Below, one piece after another: positions 16,415-24,963 of a DNA stretch of 64,000 nt (the stretch's first letter is position 1; each line of letters starts with the position of its first letter). The notes beneath the pieces were generated by a model. The model was not told where the DNA came from. It worked only from the letters and a program-made list of their open reading frames with translations, and did no database searches. The position numbers and the translations under genes are program-made. Origin of the DNA: DATJGR01 sp963780795 (GTDB lineage Bacteria > Pseudomonadota > Gammaproteobacteria > Pseudomonadales > Azotimanducaceae); NCBI GenBank assembly GCA_963780795.1, contig CAWADH010000010.1, positions 310,001 to 374,000 of the forward strand, written 5' to 3'.

Positions 16415-16479
16415 CCGGTGCCTGGCACCGGCGATGACTTATTCAACAGACGGTGCCTGGCACCGTCGGTGACTTATTC
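16415..16479. repeat. two copies of a 30-bp palindromic repeat, 35-bp period
   Basis: Copy one (16415-16444) and copy two (16450-16479) share the palindromic core GGTGCCTGGCACC followed by G(T)CGRTGACTTATTC. They differ at only a few positions, and the difference at the palindrome edges is compensated (CCGG...CCGG against ACGG...CCGT), so pairing is kept. The layout resembles REP/BIME elements mobilised by RAYT transposases. The second copy runs into the last codons of the HAD gene. Confidence 0.7.
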
Positions 16480-17097
16480 TGGCAATGCGAGCAGGTCGCG
16501 GTCGAGCAGCACCAAGCGCAGCTCGCTCGTGCCCACACAACGCTCCGCCTGCATGCCGAATGCGCGCGCTGCGTCGACGTTGATCTGGTTGTCATCCACG
16601 AACAGGATCTCGCGCGGTTCGAATCCGACCGTCGCGGCGACGTGCTCGAACGCATCGTGGTCGGGTTTGATGCGGTCGATCAGATGCGATGCGAAGTGGT
16701 GGTCGAAGTGGGGTTGAAAGCCCATGTCGTGCATGATCCTCGACCAGTGCAGCACGTTGGTGTTGCTCAGCGTCGCTCGGACGATGCCCGGCCGAACCCG
16801 CTGCACCAGTTCCTGCGCGCCGGGCAGCGGCGCATTCACCCACGCGACGAAACCGTCGAGAAAATCCTTCGCGCCGACGCTCAACTCGAATTCGGCGACG
16901 AGACGCTCGCCGAACGCCTGTGCGTCGATGCGCCCGCGTTCGAAATCGCGCACCGCGGACGAGTGCAGCCACGCGCGCCACAATCCTTCCACGTCGGTGG
17001 GATTCGGCATCCACCGCAGCATCGGCGCCACGCCGCCCACTTCGACAAGCACGCCGCCCACGTCGAACACGACGCAGCGGATGCGTGCGCTATGCAA
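16474..17097 (-). CDS. HAD family hydrolase
   Basis: A 207-residue haloacid-dehalogenase-superfamily protein. Motif I is VVFDVGGVLV, where the second Asp of DxD is replaced by Gly as in many IA-subfamily members of the YihX kind. Motif II is LSNTN, and motif III/IV is KPDHDAFEHV with ILFVDDNQINV. It probably dephosphorylates a small sugar phosphate or nucleotide. The start is a TTG at 17097, 3 bases after the upstream gene's stop, with GGAAGTGG in front; no closer ATG or GTG keeps motif I intact. It is probably cotranscribed with the metallophosphoesterase. Confidence 0.88.
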   Translation of the reverse strand: MHSARIRCVVFDVGGVLVEVGGVAPMLRWMPNPTDVEGLWRAWLHSSAVRDFERGRIDAQAFGERLVAEFELSVGAKDFLDGFVAWVNAPLPGAQELVQRVRPGIVRATLSNTNVLHWSRIMHDMGFQPHFDHHFASHLIDRIKPDHDAFEHVAATVGFEPREILFVDDNQINVDAARAFGMQAERCVGTSELRLVLLDRDLLALPE

Positions 17098-17100
17098 GCG

Positions 17101-17676
17101 TCACAACCACTTCCGACCCCACTCGAACGGCGCGATGCCCTCTTCCGTGAGCTGCCACACCTGCGCTTCGGCATGCCCGGCGTTCAGATCGAGAAAACCG
17201 ATCGTGCCCAACTGTGTGTCGTAGTTGTGCGGATACGTGGCCGAGCCAGGGTTCACACACAGAATGCCGTGCAGCCGGGTGATGCGCTCGACGTGTGTAT
17301 CGCCGGACACGATCACGTCGGGACGTTCATCCGGAAAGAACCGCTGCAGCCATTTCGCCAGCGTGAAGTTCGGCGGGCGCTCCGGCACCGGCACGTAGTG
17401 CGTGAGCCCCACTTTCACCCCTTCGAATTCGAGCAGCCAAGCGTATTTCACGCGCGGGTCTTCCGGCTGCACCGGCCGGCCGCCCGAACCATCTTCGCCG
17501 TTGCCGCGCGCGGCATACACGGGTGCCACGCGTTGCAAGTCGTCGAGCACCGAGAATTCGTGCACGTCACCGGCGTGGAAGATGTAGTCGACGCCTTTGA
17601 ATGCCTCGAGCACCTGCGGCCACACACGCGCGCATGCTTCCGGAATGTGCGTGTCCGAGATCAGACCGATACGCAA
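17101..17676 (-). CDS. YfcE/MJ0936-type metallophosphoesterase
   Basis: A 191-residue calcineurin-like phosphoesterase. All metal-binding motifs are present: LISDTHIPE at the N-terminus, FHAGDVHEF, ARGNGEDG, VSGDTHVERI and NPGSATYPHN. The family hydrolyses small phosphodiesters in the cytoplasm. The start is a TTG at 17676, giving LRIGLISDTH; a GAGGAG lies 6 bases before it, and no ATG or GTG is suitably placed. The stop is 3 bases before the HAD gene, so the two are one operon. Confidence 0.9.
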   Translation of the reverse strand: MRIGLISDTHIPEACARVWPQVLEAFKGVDYIFHAGDVHEFSVLDDLQRVAPVYAARGNGEDGSGGRPVQPEDPRVKYAWLLEFEGVKVGLTHYVPVPERPPNFTLAKWLQRFFPDERPDVIVSGDTHVERITRLHGILCVNPGSATYPHNYDTQLGTIGFLDLNAGHAEAQVWQLTEEGIAPFEWGRKWL

Positions 17677-17686
17677 CGGGAACTCC

Positions 17687-18202
17687 TCAATGCGGAAACT
17701 GCACGTGCTGCGGCGGCGGTGGGGGGGCTGGCGGCGGGCGGCCGTCCATGGGCGGCCGCGGCCATGGACGGGGACCCGGCGGTCGCGGTCCATATCCCCA
17801 GATCGGGTAATACAGCGGGTAACTGTCCCTGTATTCCGGTTCTTGCGCTTCGCGCGCCCGCTGCAGCGCCGCTTCGGTTCGCACGTAATCGAGATCGAGC
17901 TGCTGTTGCTCCAGTTCCTCTTTGGCGCGCGCGTGCCGGCTGGTCTCCAGAATTTCGAGCAGCGCGAGCTGCTGTTCGAACAGTTCGTTGGCGCGCTCCA
18001 CTTCTTCGCGCAGCGGCGTGGGCGGCGGCAACACCTCGATCGGCACGGCGGACGGATGCGGCGCATCGCTGAACGAAACCACGCCGTTCGCATCGACCGA
18101 CCGGTATACCGTTGTCGTGTCCGTTTCCGCAGCCCATGCGAACAACGGCATCAGGCAGCATGCAGCCCCTGCGTAGAGTCGTTGGCGAACACTGGGTTTC
18201 AT
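17687..18202 (-). CDS. exported DUF4124 protein with Pro-rich tail
   Basis: A 171-residue protein. A signal peptide covers residues 1-24 (ending FAWAAE). A DUF4124-like segment follows (TVYRSVDANGVVSFSDAPHP), then a predicted coiled coil of about 60 residues, then a tail rich in Pro, Arg and Tyr ending QHVQFPH. The start is the ATG at 18202; the frame stays open upstream but the signal peptide fixes the start. DUF4124 proteins are common in Proteobacteria and thought to lie in the periplasm; their role is unknown. It sits just upstream of the phosphoesterase gene. Confidence 0.8.
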   Translation of the reverse strand: MKPSVRQRLYAGAACCLMPLFAWAAETDTTTVYRSVDANGVVSFSDAPHPSAVPIEVLPPPTPLREEVERANELFEQQLALLEILETSRHARAKEELEQQQLDLDYVRTEAALQRAREAQEPEYRDSYPLYYPIWGYGPRPPGPRPWPRPPMDGRPPPAPPPPPQHVQFPH

Positions 18203-18277
18203 ACGGTTTTTCGGGCTGTTCCGCGATCGGATTTCGGCCGATACTACCGCAGCGAGACCACATCCGGGGAGAGACGC

Positions 18278-18670
18278 GTGACGATGCTGCTGGATTTCTC
18301 GAAACTGCCGGCGCGCGCCAACGCCGACGGCGAGTTCGCGCTGCACGCGCGGTTCTGGAATGCCACCGTCAAGCTGCGGGTCGGCCAGGCGAGCTACCGG
18401 ATGGCGGTGCGCGACGGGAAGCTCACCGAGTGCGCGCCGTGGCTCGGCACCGTCGCGTGCGATCTCGCCATCGAGGCCGACGAAGCCGACTGGGCGAACC
18501 TGCTGGAACCGATGCCGAAACCGTTCTATCAGGATCTTTACGCCGCAACGATCCACCACGGTTTCTCGGTGGCCGGCGATACGCTCGACTACTGCGCCTA
18601 CTATCCGGCGCTGCGGCGTCTGGTCGAACTGATGCGCGCCGAACGGCAATCCGCCGCCGGTGCGTCATGA
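18278..18670 (+). CDS. SCP2-like sterol/lipid-carrier domain protein
   Basis: A protein of about 130 residues resembling small bacterial sterol-carrier-protein-2-like domains: FALHARFWNATVKLRVG, then YRMAVRDGKLTECAPW and an acidic DLAIEADEADWANL segment. SCP2 folds bind acyl chains or sterols. The GTG at 18278 follows GGGGAG by about 6 bases; an ATG two codons later is also possible. Its last four bases overlap the start of the alpha/beta hydrolase gene (ATGA), so it may present a lipid-like substrate to that enzyme. Family assignment is moderate. Confidence 0.65.
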   Translation: MTMLLDFSKLPARANADGEFALHARFWNATVKLRVGQASYRMAVRDGKLTECAPWLGTVACDLAIEADEADWANLLEPMPKPFYQDLYAATIHHGFSVAGDTLDYCAYYPALRRLVELMRAERQSAAGAS

Positions 18671-19527
18671 GCGACGCAAAATTCGACAGCGCGATCGGCC
18701 GCTACGTGCACTTGAACCTCGGTGGCATCAGTCACCGAGTGTATTTCGAAGAGAGCGGCTCCGGCATTCCGTTGCTGCTGCAGCACACCGCCGGTGCGGA
18801 CGGACGACAATGGCGGCACGTGCTCGAAGACACCGAACTGCGCAAACGCTTCCGCATGGTTGCCTACGACCTGCCGTATCACGGCAAGTCGGTTCCGCCA
18901 ACGACCGAACAATGGTGGAGCCGGCCCTACAAACTGACCCGCGAGTTCCTGGTCGGCGTTCCGGTCACGCTGGCTGCCGCGCTCGACATGCAGCGGCCCG
19001 TCTACATGGGCAGTTCCATCGGCGGCCATCTCGCGATCGATCTCGCCATCGAGCACCCCGATGTATTTCGCGCCGTCGTCGGGCTCGAAGCGTCGGCGCA
19101 CACGCCCGGTGGCTACGTCGACGAGTTCTATCACCCTGCCATCTCGAACGATTTCAAAGCGCACCTGATGTACGGCCTCACCGCGCCGATGAGCCCGGAA
19201 CCGTATCGGCGTGAAACGGCGTGGGTGTACAGTCAGGGCGCGCCGGCCGTGTTCAAAGGCGATCTGTACTACTACTCGGTCGATCACGACGTGAGGGAAA
19301 CGGCGAAGACGATCGACACGCGCCGCGTGTCGGTCGACATCCTCAACGGCGAGTACGACTGGAGCGGCACGCCGGCACTCGGCGAGGCGCTGGCAAATCT
19401 GATTCCGGGCGCGCGCTATCAGACGATGCCGGGGCTCGGGCACTTTCCGATGAGCGAGAATCCGCAGGGATTTCTCTCGGTCATCCGGCCGGTGCTCGAA
19501 CGAATCGCAAACCAGTCGCCGCGGTGA
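18667..19527 (+). CDS. alpha/beta hydrolase
   Basis: A 286-residue alpha/beta hydrolase. The oxyanion region reads LLLQHTAGADGRQW, the nucleophile elbow is MGSSIGGHLA (G-S-S-I-G-G) and the catalytic His lies in MPGLGHFPMSENP; an acid residue falls in LNGEYDWSG. Size and layout match the group that includes meta-cleavage-product hydrolases and esterases. The ATG overlaps the stop of the SCP2-like gene, so the two are coupled. The substrate is probably an ester or C-C bond in a catabolic intermediate, but this cannot be read from the sequence. Confidence 0.9.
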   Translation: MSDAKFDSAIGRYVHLNLGGISHRVYFEESGSGIPLLLQHTAGADGRQWRHVLEDTELRKRFRMVAYDLPYHGKSVPPTTEQWWSRPYKLTREFLVGVPVTLAAALDMQRPVYMGSSIGGHLAIDLAIEHPDVFRAVVGLEASAHTPGGYVDEFYHPAISNDFKAHLMYGLTAPMSPEPYRRETAWVYSQGAPAVFKGDLYYYSVDHDVRETAKTIDTRRVSVDILNGEYDWSGTPALGEALANLIPGARYQTMPGLGHFPMSENPQGFLSVIRPVLERIANQSPR

Positions 19528-19592
19528 ATGCGCCCTTCGAATCGCTCGATTAACCGTACCTGCCAGCAGCCGGGTGCGGCCGGGCCGACTGA

Positions 19593-20435
19593 TCAGTAGT
19601 CCAATCGATACGCAGCACCGTCGCGCACGATCCGTCCCGCGGTCGGCGCAGCGAAATGCGTGCCGATGATCAGCACCGGACGATCGGAGTAGCGTTCGAG
19701 GAAACGCTCGCGCGTCGACGCCGCGGCAAACGGATCGACGTCGGCGCTGCTCGACCAGCCGGGATGCGCGATCTGACACGGATGATGGATCATGTCGCCG
19801 GTGATCACCGCCTCCTCGCCGCGCGACGTGATGTGCACGCTGACGTGACCTGGCGTGTGGCCCGGCGTCGGTTCGAGCCGGATCTCGTCCGTCACGCGAT
19901 GCGTCTCGCCGACCAGATCCGCTAAGCCGCGGTCGAAGATCGGCTGCACGGAATCTTCGATCACCGGTCCATATTCCTGCGGCTCGCGGCTCCAGTGCCG
20001 CCACTCTCTCTCGGCAAACAGATATCGCGCGTTCGCGAACGTCGGTTCCCAGCGCCCGTCGACGAGGCGCGTGTTCCAGCCGACGTGATCGACGTGCATG
20101 TGCGTGCACAATACCGTGTCGACGCGATCCAGCGAGAAACCGCGCGCGACGAAGTCGTCGAGAAAGCGTCCCTGCATGTGGTTCCAGCGCGGATAGGTGC
20201 GTTCCTTGTCGTTGCCGATGCAGGTATCGACCACGATGCACTGATCCCGCGTTTCGAGCACCAGCGCGTGAATGCTCAGTACGATGCGCTGCTGCGCGTC
20301 GACGAACGGCGAAATCCAGTCGATCGCCTCCATCTGTTCAGGTGTTGCCTGCGGCAACAGGTACGGTCCGAGCGACGCGGTCGTCAGCTCCACGATCTGA
20401 GTGATTCGCACGTCACCGATCTGCCACGTGAGCAT
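19593..20435 (-). CDS. metallo-beta-lactamase-fold hydrolase
   Basis: A 280-residue metallo-hydrolase. The zinc motif CTHMHVDHVGWN (HxHxDH) is followed by the His of PTPGHTPGH, the Asp of ITGDMIHHP and the terminal His of IIGTHFAAPT. This set is complete. The chosen ATG at 20435 (MLTWQIGDVRITQI) has AGGA about nine bases ahead; a longer open frame upstream overlaps the hydratase gene and is not credible. The family includes lactonases and thioester or ether hydrolases. It is divergent from the enoyl-CoA hydratase gene and convergent with the alpha/beta hydrolase. Substrate unknown. Confidence 0.9.
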   Translation of the reverse strand: MLTWQIGDVRITQIVELTTASLGPYLLPQATPEQMEAIDWISPFVDAQQRIVLSIHALVLETRDQCIVVDTCIGNDKERTYPRWNHMQGRFLDDFVARGFSLDRVDTVLCTHMHVDHVGWNTRLVDGRWEPTFANARYLFAEREWRHWSREPQEYGPVIEDSVQPIFDRGLADLVGETHRVTDEIRLEPTPGHTPGHVSVHITSRGEEAVITGDMIHHPCQIAHPGWSSSADVDPFAAASTRERFLERYSDRPVLIIGTHFAAPTAGRIVRDGAAYRLDY

Positions 20436-20544
20436 CGCGCCTGTCCTTTCCATTGGGTCGGTTCGACCAGAGTGCCCAGCATTGCAAATGCTGCGTTGCT
20501 GATCAAAGATCGCGAGCAACGAGCGCGATGCACAGGGGATTCCG

Positions 20545-21327
20545 ATGAAATACGGCGATGTAGAAGTCACGAGGAAAGGCCACGTGGCCGTGGTCGAGAT
20601 CCAACGCGCGCCGAATAACTTTTTCGACGTCGCGCTGATCAATGCGCTCGGCGACACATTCGACGCGCTCGACGCCGATACCGATTGCCGCGCCTCGGTG
20701 TTGTGCGCGCAAGGCAAGAACTTCTGCGCCGGCGCCAACTTCGGCGACCGCACGCAACAATCGGAACGCGACACGCGCACCGCGACCAGCGGCAACCCGC
20801 TGTATACCGCGGCCGTGCGGCTGTTCAGCGCGAAGAAGCCCATCGTCGGCGCCATCAACGGTTCGGCGGTGGGCGGCGGCTTCGGTCTCGCGGTGATGCC
20901 CGACTTTCGCGTCGCGACACCCGAGACGCGCTTCACCGCGAACTTCGTGAAGCTCGGTTTTCATCCCGGCTTCGGTCTCACCTACACGCTGCCGAAGCTG
21001 ATCGGAGCGCAGCGCGCGAATCTGATGTTCTACACCGGCCGGCGCGTGGACGGTGAAACCGCGTACGCGTGGGGGCTCGCCGACGTACTGACCGACGCGC
21101 AATCGCTGCGCGACGAGGCGCTGAAGCTCGCCGCGGAGATCGCCGAAAACGCGCCGCTCGCGGTGATGTCGGTGCGCGCCACGATGCGTGCGGGCATTGC
21201 TGCCGCCGTGAAAACACAGACCGACCACGAGTTCGTCGAGCAATTCCGGCTGCAGCAGACCGAAGACCACAAGGAAGGTGTTCGCGCCGTAGCCGAACGG
21301 CGTCCCGGTAATTTCAAGGGAAGATGA
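20545..21327 (+). CDS. enoyl-CoA hydratase/isomerase family protein
   Basis: A 260-residue crotonase-fold enzyme. The first oxyanion strand is VLCAQGKNFCAGANFGDR and the second is INGSAVGGGFGLAVMPDFRV; the latter half has the helical trimerisation region. The catalytic Glu positions of classic hydratases (usually in SEFGPEI and LPGAGGTQR) are replaced: here TRFTANFVKLGFHPGFGLTY is seen, so the reaction may be isomerisation or hydrolysis instead of simple hydration. AGGGGA precedes the ATG. It fits the acyl-CoA degradation theme of the region. Confidence 0.92.
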   Translation: MKYGDVEVTRKGHVAVVEIQRAPNNFFDVALINALGDTFDALDADTDCRASVLCAQGKNFCAGANFGDRTQQSERDTRTATSGNPLYTAAVRLFSAKKPIVGAINGSAVGGGFGLAVMPDFRVATPETRFTANFVKLGFHPGFGLTYTLPKLIGAQRANLMFYTGRRVDGETAYAWGLADVLTDAQSLRDEALKLAAEIAENAPLAVMSVRATMRAGIAAAVKTQTDHEFVEQFRLQQTEDHKEGVRAVAERRPGNFKGR

Positions 21328-21345
21328 CGTTACCTTAAGCCGCGG

Positions 21346-22236
21346 CTAACCGGACAATACCGCCGCGATCGTTCTACGCGAGTTTTCGACGATCACCGGA
21401 TTCGTCTTCAGGTAGTACGGCAGCGCGATCACCGACATCGACAATGCCCATCCGAGCCCGCGCGCCCAAGTATCCTCGTCAGGCTTCAATGCAGCCTTGA
21501 ACGCGGCGCGCGCGCCGTCTTTCAGAAAGTTCCACGCCACCATCAGGTCGCATGCCGGATCGCCGACGGCGAGCCCGCCGAAGTCGATGACGCCGGTGAT
21601 GTGCCCTTTGCGAACGAGCAGATTGCCCGGTGCCAGATCGCCGTGAATCCACACGGGGGCGTTCGTCCACTCGCCCGCATTCAGCGCGCGCTCCCATGCG
21701 GCAGCAACCAGGGCGACGTCGAGTTCGCCGTCTAACGACGCGAGTGCGGCGCGTACGTATCGGTCGCGCTTCGCCAAGGGAACGCCACGTCCGAAATTGT
21801 GCATGCCGGGTTCCGGACCGCCGGTCGTCTCGATGCGCTGCAGCGCCGTGATGAAACCGGCAATCGCGATCGCGGCCAGGCGCTCGTCGTCGATGGTTGC
21901 GGTGATTGCGCTCTCGCCGGCCAGCCAACTATTTACGGACCAGCGCCACGGGTAGTCTCTCGTCGGCTCGCCAAGTGCAATCGGAGCCGGTATCTCGAGC
22001 GGCAACGGCGCGAGCCGCGGCAACCAGCGATGTTCCTTTTCGATCTGCTCGATGGCTCCCTGCCGGCGCGGCAACCGCACCGCCAGTTCGTCGCCGAGAC
22101 GGAACATCGCGTTGTCGGTTCCGGAAGATGCCACGCGCTCGAGCGGCAGCGGAGACCAGTGGGGAAACTGCGCCGCGATCAGTCGCTGAACGAGCGCTTC
22201 ATCGATATCCAACTCGTCCGCGTGCATTCTGGCCAT
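21346..22236 (-). CDS. aminoglycoside phosphotransferase-like kinase
   Basis: A 296-residue protein of the APH/choline-kinase fold. The Brenner-type catalytic loop is VWIHGDLAPGNLLVRKG and the Mg-binding segment is VIDFGGLAVGDPACDLMVAW. The N-terminal lobe has SSGTDNAMFRLGDELAVRLP, which resembles streptomycin- and kanamycin-type kinases but also kinases of unknown small molecules. It is close to a GPH transporter and an SDR on the same strand. It need not be a resistance gene; substrate unknown. Confidence 0.88.
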   Translation of the reverse strand: MARMHADELDIDEALVQRLIAAQFPHWSPLPLERVASSGTDNAMFRLGDELAVRLPRRQGAIEQIEKEHRWLPRLAPLPLEIPAPIALGEPTRDYPWRWSVNSWLAGESAITATIDDERLAAIAIAGFITALQRIETTGGPEPGMHNFGRGVPLAKRDRYVRAALASLDGELDVALVAAAWERALNAGEWTNAPVWIHGDLAPGNLLVRKGHITGVIDFGGLAVGDPACDLMVAWNFLKDGARAAFKAALKPDEDTWARGLGWALSMSVIALPYYLKTNPVIVENSRRTIAAVLSG

Positions 22237-22251
22237 GGCCGGCGCGAACGC

Positions 22252-23655
22252 TCAGGGCGCGCGGCGTCGCTGCAACTCGACGCGAATCCGCGCGTGCTCG
22301 GTTTCGTCGAGTTTGAAGCGGATCATCATCGCCGACCCGATCGCATAGCAGACCAGCGGGAACAGGCTGTAGAGCGACACCATCGCAACTTTCGCCGTCA
22401 GCGTCTGTTCCACGTTCGGCATGAAGCCCGACGCCTGCAATACGAAGCCGGTGAGCAGCAGCATCACACCGGTCGCGCTCTTGGAGACGAAGCTCCACAC
22501 GGAGAAGTACGAGCCTTCCTTCCTTTCTCCGGTGAGATATTCGTCGTAGTCGATCACGTCGCCCTGAATCGACGGACCGACGGTGCCGCCGCAACCGGCC
22601 GCGAGCCCGGCAAAAATCGCGGCGAGCACGATGACCCAGATGCGCGTCGATTCTTCGGCAATGAACGGCAACGCGAACATCACGCCGAACGATGCGCCGG
22701 TCAGCAGCATCGAGAAGATCCAGATGCGGATCTTGCCGAAGCGGCGCGACAGCGGAATCCACATCGGCACCGAAAACGTCGACGGAATCATGTACGCCAG
22801 GATGATCGCCGGCGCGAGTCCGAGATTGCCGACCACGTATTGCGCGACGTAGAGCGTCAGCGCACCGATCGCGGCCGAACCGACGCTCTCGATGAACGTG
22901 ACGATGATCAGCAGCCGCGCGTGCGGATTGCGCCACACGTCGGCGAACGCTTTGTATGGCAGGCCGATCGGACGATTCTGGAATTCGGCGCGTTCGCGCA
23001 GCTTCACGACGGCGAACAGCACCATGCCTAGCATCAACCCGGACGCGAGCCACGAAATCCACTCGGCGGCGGCGCGCGTCGCTTCCGGTCCTTTCGCTTC
23101 GGCGTTGATGAAGATCTGCATGCTCGCGAGCGCGAGAATCGAACCGAGCGTGAACGCCGCATGGCGCAGGCCGAACAGCCGGCTGCGTTCGTGATAGTTC
23201 GTCGTCAATTCGGCGCCGAGCGACAGGTGTGGCACCGCGAACAGCGTGATCGCCGAATAGAAACCGATCACTCCGACCGCCATCCACATCGCGAGGCCAA
23301 AGGTGCCCATCGTCGACGGCGGCGAAAACAGCATGACGAACGTCGCGCACGTCGGAATCACGCTCGCGAGCATCCATATGCGACGGCGTCCCATACGGTG
23401 CTTCGTGCGATCGCTGAGATAGCCGACGATCGGATCGACCACTGCGTCCCACACGCGCGAGATACTGAAGATGACGCCCATCACCGCCGGCGCGATCAGC
23501 AGCACGTCGGTGGAGAACTTCATCACGTAGAGCGACAACAACAGGAACATGTAGCCGGCGCCGACGCCGGGTGCACCGTATGCGAACACGGTGGCCCACG
23601 AGATGTGGTCGGATTGCTCCGCCGATGCTTCGACCGATTTCTGTACTGCCGACAT
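22252..23655 (-). CDS. GPH-type MFS transporter
   Basis: A 467-residue inner-membrane transporter with 12 predicted helices. The N-terminal SWATVFAYGAPGVGAGYMFL and the loop after helix 2, DPIVGYLSDRTKHRMGRRR, are hallmarks of the glycoside-pentoside-hexuronide:cation symporter group. Distant members in such genomes carry lipids, steroids or aromatic compounds as well as sugars. The gene lies between an SDR gene (6 bp away) and the kinase-like gene (15 bp away), so the three are likely one operon; the transported compound may be the shared substrate. Confidence 0.9.
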   Translation of the reverse strand: MSAVQKSVEASAEQSDHISWATVFAYGAPGVGAGYMFLLLSLYVMKFSTDVLLIAPAVMGVIFSISRVWDAVVDPIVGYLSDRTKHRMGRRRIWMLASVIPTCATFVMLFSPPSTMGTFGLAMWMAVGVIGFYSAITLFAVPHLSLGAELTTNYHERSRLFGLRHAAFTLGSILALASMQIFINAEAKGPEATRAAAEWISWLASGLMLGMVLFAVVKLRERAEFQNRPIGLPYKAFADVWRNPHARLLIIVTFIESVGSAAIGALTLYVAQYVVGNLGLAPAIILAYMIPSTFSVPMWIPLSRRFGKIRIWIFSMLLTGASFGVMFALPFIAEESTRIWVIVLAAIFAGLAAGCGGTVGPSIQGDVIDYDEYLTGERKEGSYFSVWSFVSKSATGVMLLLTGFVLQASGFMPNVEQTLTAKVAMVSLYSLFPLVCYAIGSAMMIRFKLDETEHARIRVELQRRRAP

Positions 23656-23661
23656 GCCGGG

Positions 23662-24441
23662 TCAGGCGTTGCGGATCGTCATGCCGCCGTCCACCGGCAG
23701 CGCCACGCCCGTGATGAAGCTCGACGCCGGCAACACCAGGCTCAACGTGCCCTGCGCGACTTCTTCGGGATCGGCATAGCGACGCAGCGCAACGCGACGG
23801 CGCGCGAACTCCTGCTTCTTGTCTTCAGGAATGCCTTGCGTCATGCCGGTGCGGATCGGCCCCGGACAGATGCAATTGACGGTGATGCCTTCGGCGCCGA
23901 GTTCGACCGCCAACGAGCGCGTCAAGCCGATCACCGCGTGCTTCGCCGCGGTATACGGACTGCCGAAGCGCGTCGCGCCGAGACCTTCGGTGGACGCGAT
24001 GTTGACGATGCGCGCCGCCTTCGACTTGCGCAGATGCGGCAACGCCGCGCGGATCGTGCGCGTGTGCGCGGTGATCAGCACGTCGAGCGACTTCTGCCAC
24101 GCCGCTTCGTATTTCTCGTCGTCGATCGCGATCGGAATCGAAATGCCCGCGTTGTTGACGAGGATGTCGATGCCGCCGAAGTGCGCGGCGATTTCGGCCG
24201 TTACGCGATCGATCGCGGCGCGGTCCGAGAGATCGAGCGTCCAGCCGCGCACGGTGCCGCCGGCGGCTTCAATTTCGCCAACGACTTTCTTGAGGTCTGC
24301 GGCGTTCAAATCGATTGCCGCAACTTTGGCGCCTTCGTCGGCGAACAGCTGTGCCGTTGCTCGACCCATGCCGCTGGCTGCGCCGGTGACGATGGCGACG
24401 GAGTCCGCAATCGATCGGCTGAGTTTGGAGAGTCGTGCCAT
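23662..24441 (-). CDS. short-chain dehydrogenase/reductase
   Basis: A 259-residue SDR. The NAD(P) loop is TGAASGMGRATAQLF, NNAGIS is in the middle, the catalytic triad appears as the Ser of NIASTEGL with YTAAKHAV (YxxxK), and the end has the usual VDGGMTI. Classical SDRs oxidise or reduce hydroxyl/keto groups on steroids, sugars or acyl-CoA intermediates. The residue after the second beta strand is Asp (AAIDLNAADL), which favours NAD+ over NADP+. It heads a likely operon with the GPH transporter and kinase-like gene. Confidence 0.92.
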   Translation of the reverse strand: MARLSKLSRSIADSVAIVTGAASGMGRATAQLFADEGAKVAAIDLNAADLKKVVGEIEAAGGTVRGWTLDLSDRAAIDRVTAEIAAHFGGIDILVNNAGISIPIAIDDEKYEAAWQKSLDVLITAHTRTIRAALPHLRKSKAARIVNIASTEGLGATRFGSPYTAAKHAVIGLTRSLAVELGAEGITVNCICPGPIRTGMTQGIPEDKKQEFARRRVALRRYADPEEVAQGTLSLVLPASSFITGVALPVDGGMTIRNA

Positions 24442-24567
24442 GTGGCCCCCTGGAAGTCGAGTAGGGGCCGGATTCTATCCCGGAGTCGCGCGCCGTGTAT
24501 CGTCGTGTCGTGCCGCGCCCACGGCTGCCGTATCATGCGCCCTCCTCGTCCAACCGGAAGCTCGACG

Positions 24568-24957
24568 GTGAAGAGAATCAGCCTTGTTTTTGTCGTTGCA
24601 GCGCTTGCGGCCTGTACGACGCACAGCGCCAAACACGGTGTCGTGTCCGGCAGCGCCGACCTCGCGGTGTTCTACGAGATCCCGTCCAACGCCGTATTCA
24701 TCGCGATTCTCGAAGACGTTTCGCAAACGGACGTTCCGGCGCAGGAACTGGGACACGCACGGCTCGAACCCGCCGGTCAACCGCCGTTCCGCTTCGAGAT
24801 CGACTACGACAAAGGTCTGATCGACCCGCGCCATCGTTACGCCGTTAGGGCGCGCGTCTCTTCCGATGATCGCCTGCTGCTGAGCTCCGACACGGTGTAC
24901 CCCGTGCTCACTCAGGGCGCGGGTGACAAAGTCAGCCTGCTGTTGAAACAGCCCTGA
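24568..24957 (+). CDS. YbaY-family (YscW-like) lipoprotein
   Basis: A 129-residue lipoprotein with lipobox LAAC at about residues 13-16 (VVAALAACTT) and a domain rich in beta strands: SADLAVFYEIPSNAVFIAIL, then FRFEIDYDKGLIDPRHRYAV and a C-terminal DTVYPVLTQGAGDKVSLLL. This matches the YbaY/YscW group, surface or periplasmic lipoproteins of unclear role. The GTG at 24568 follows GGAAG by 7 bases; an ATG 11 codons upstream is possible. It is divergent from the SDR gene. Confidence 0.8.
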   Translation: MKRISLVFVVAALAACTTHSAKHGVVSGSADLAVFYEIPSNAVFIAILEDVSQTDVPAQELGHARLEPAGQPPFRFEIDYDKGLIDPRHRYAVRARVSSDDRLLLSSDTVYPVLTQGAGDKVSLLLKQP

Positions 24958-24963
24958 GTCGCG

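Noticed and set aside
21346..22236. Reading the APH-like gene as an antibiotic-resistance gene
   Set aside because: The fold is shared by many kinases; no resistance gene, mobile element or cassette lies near it.
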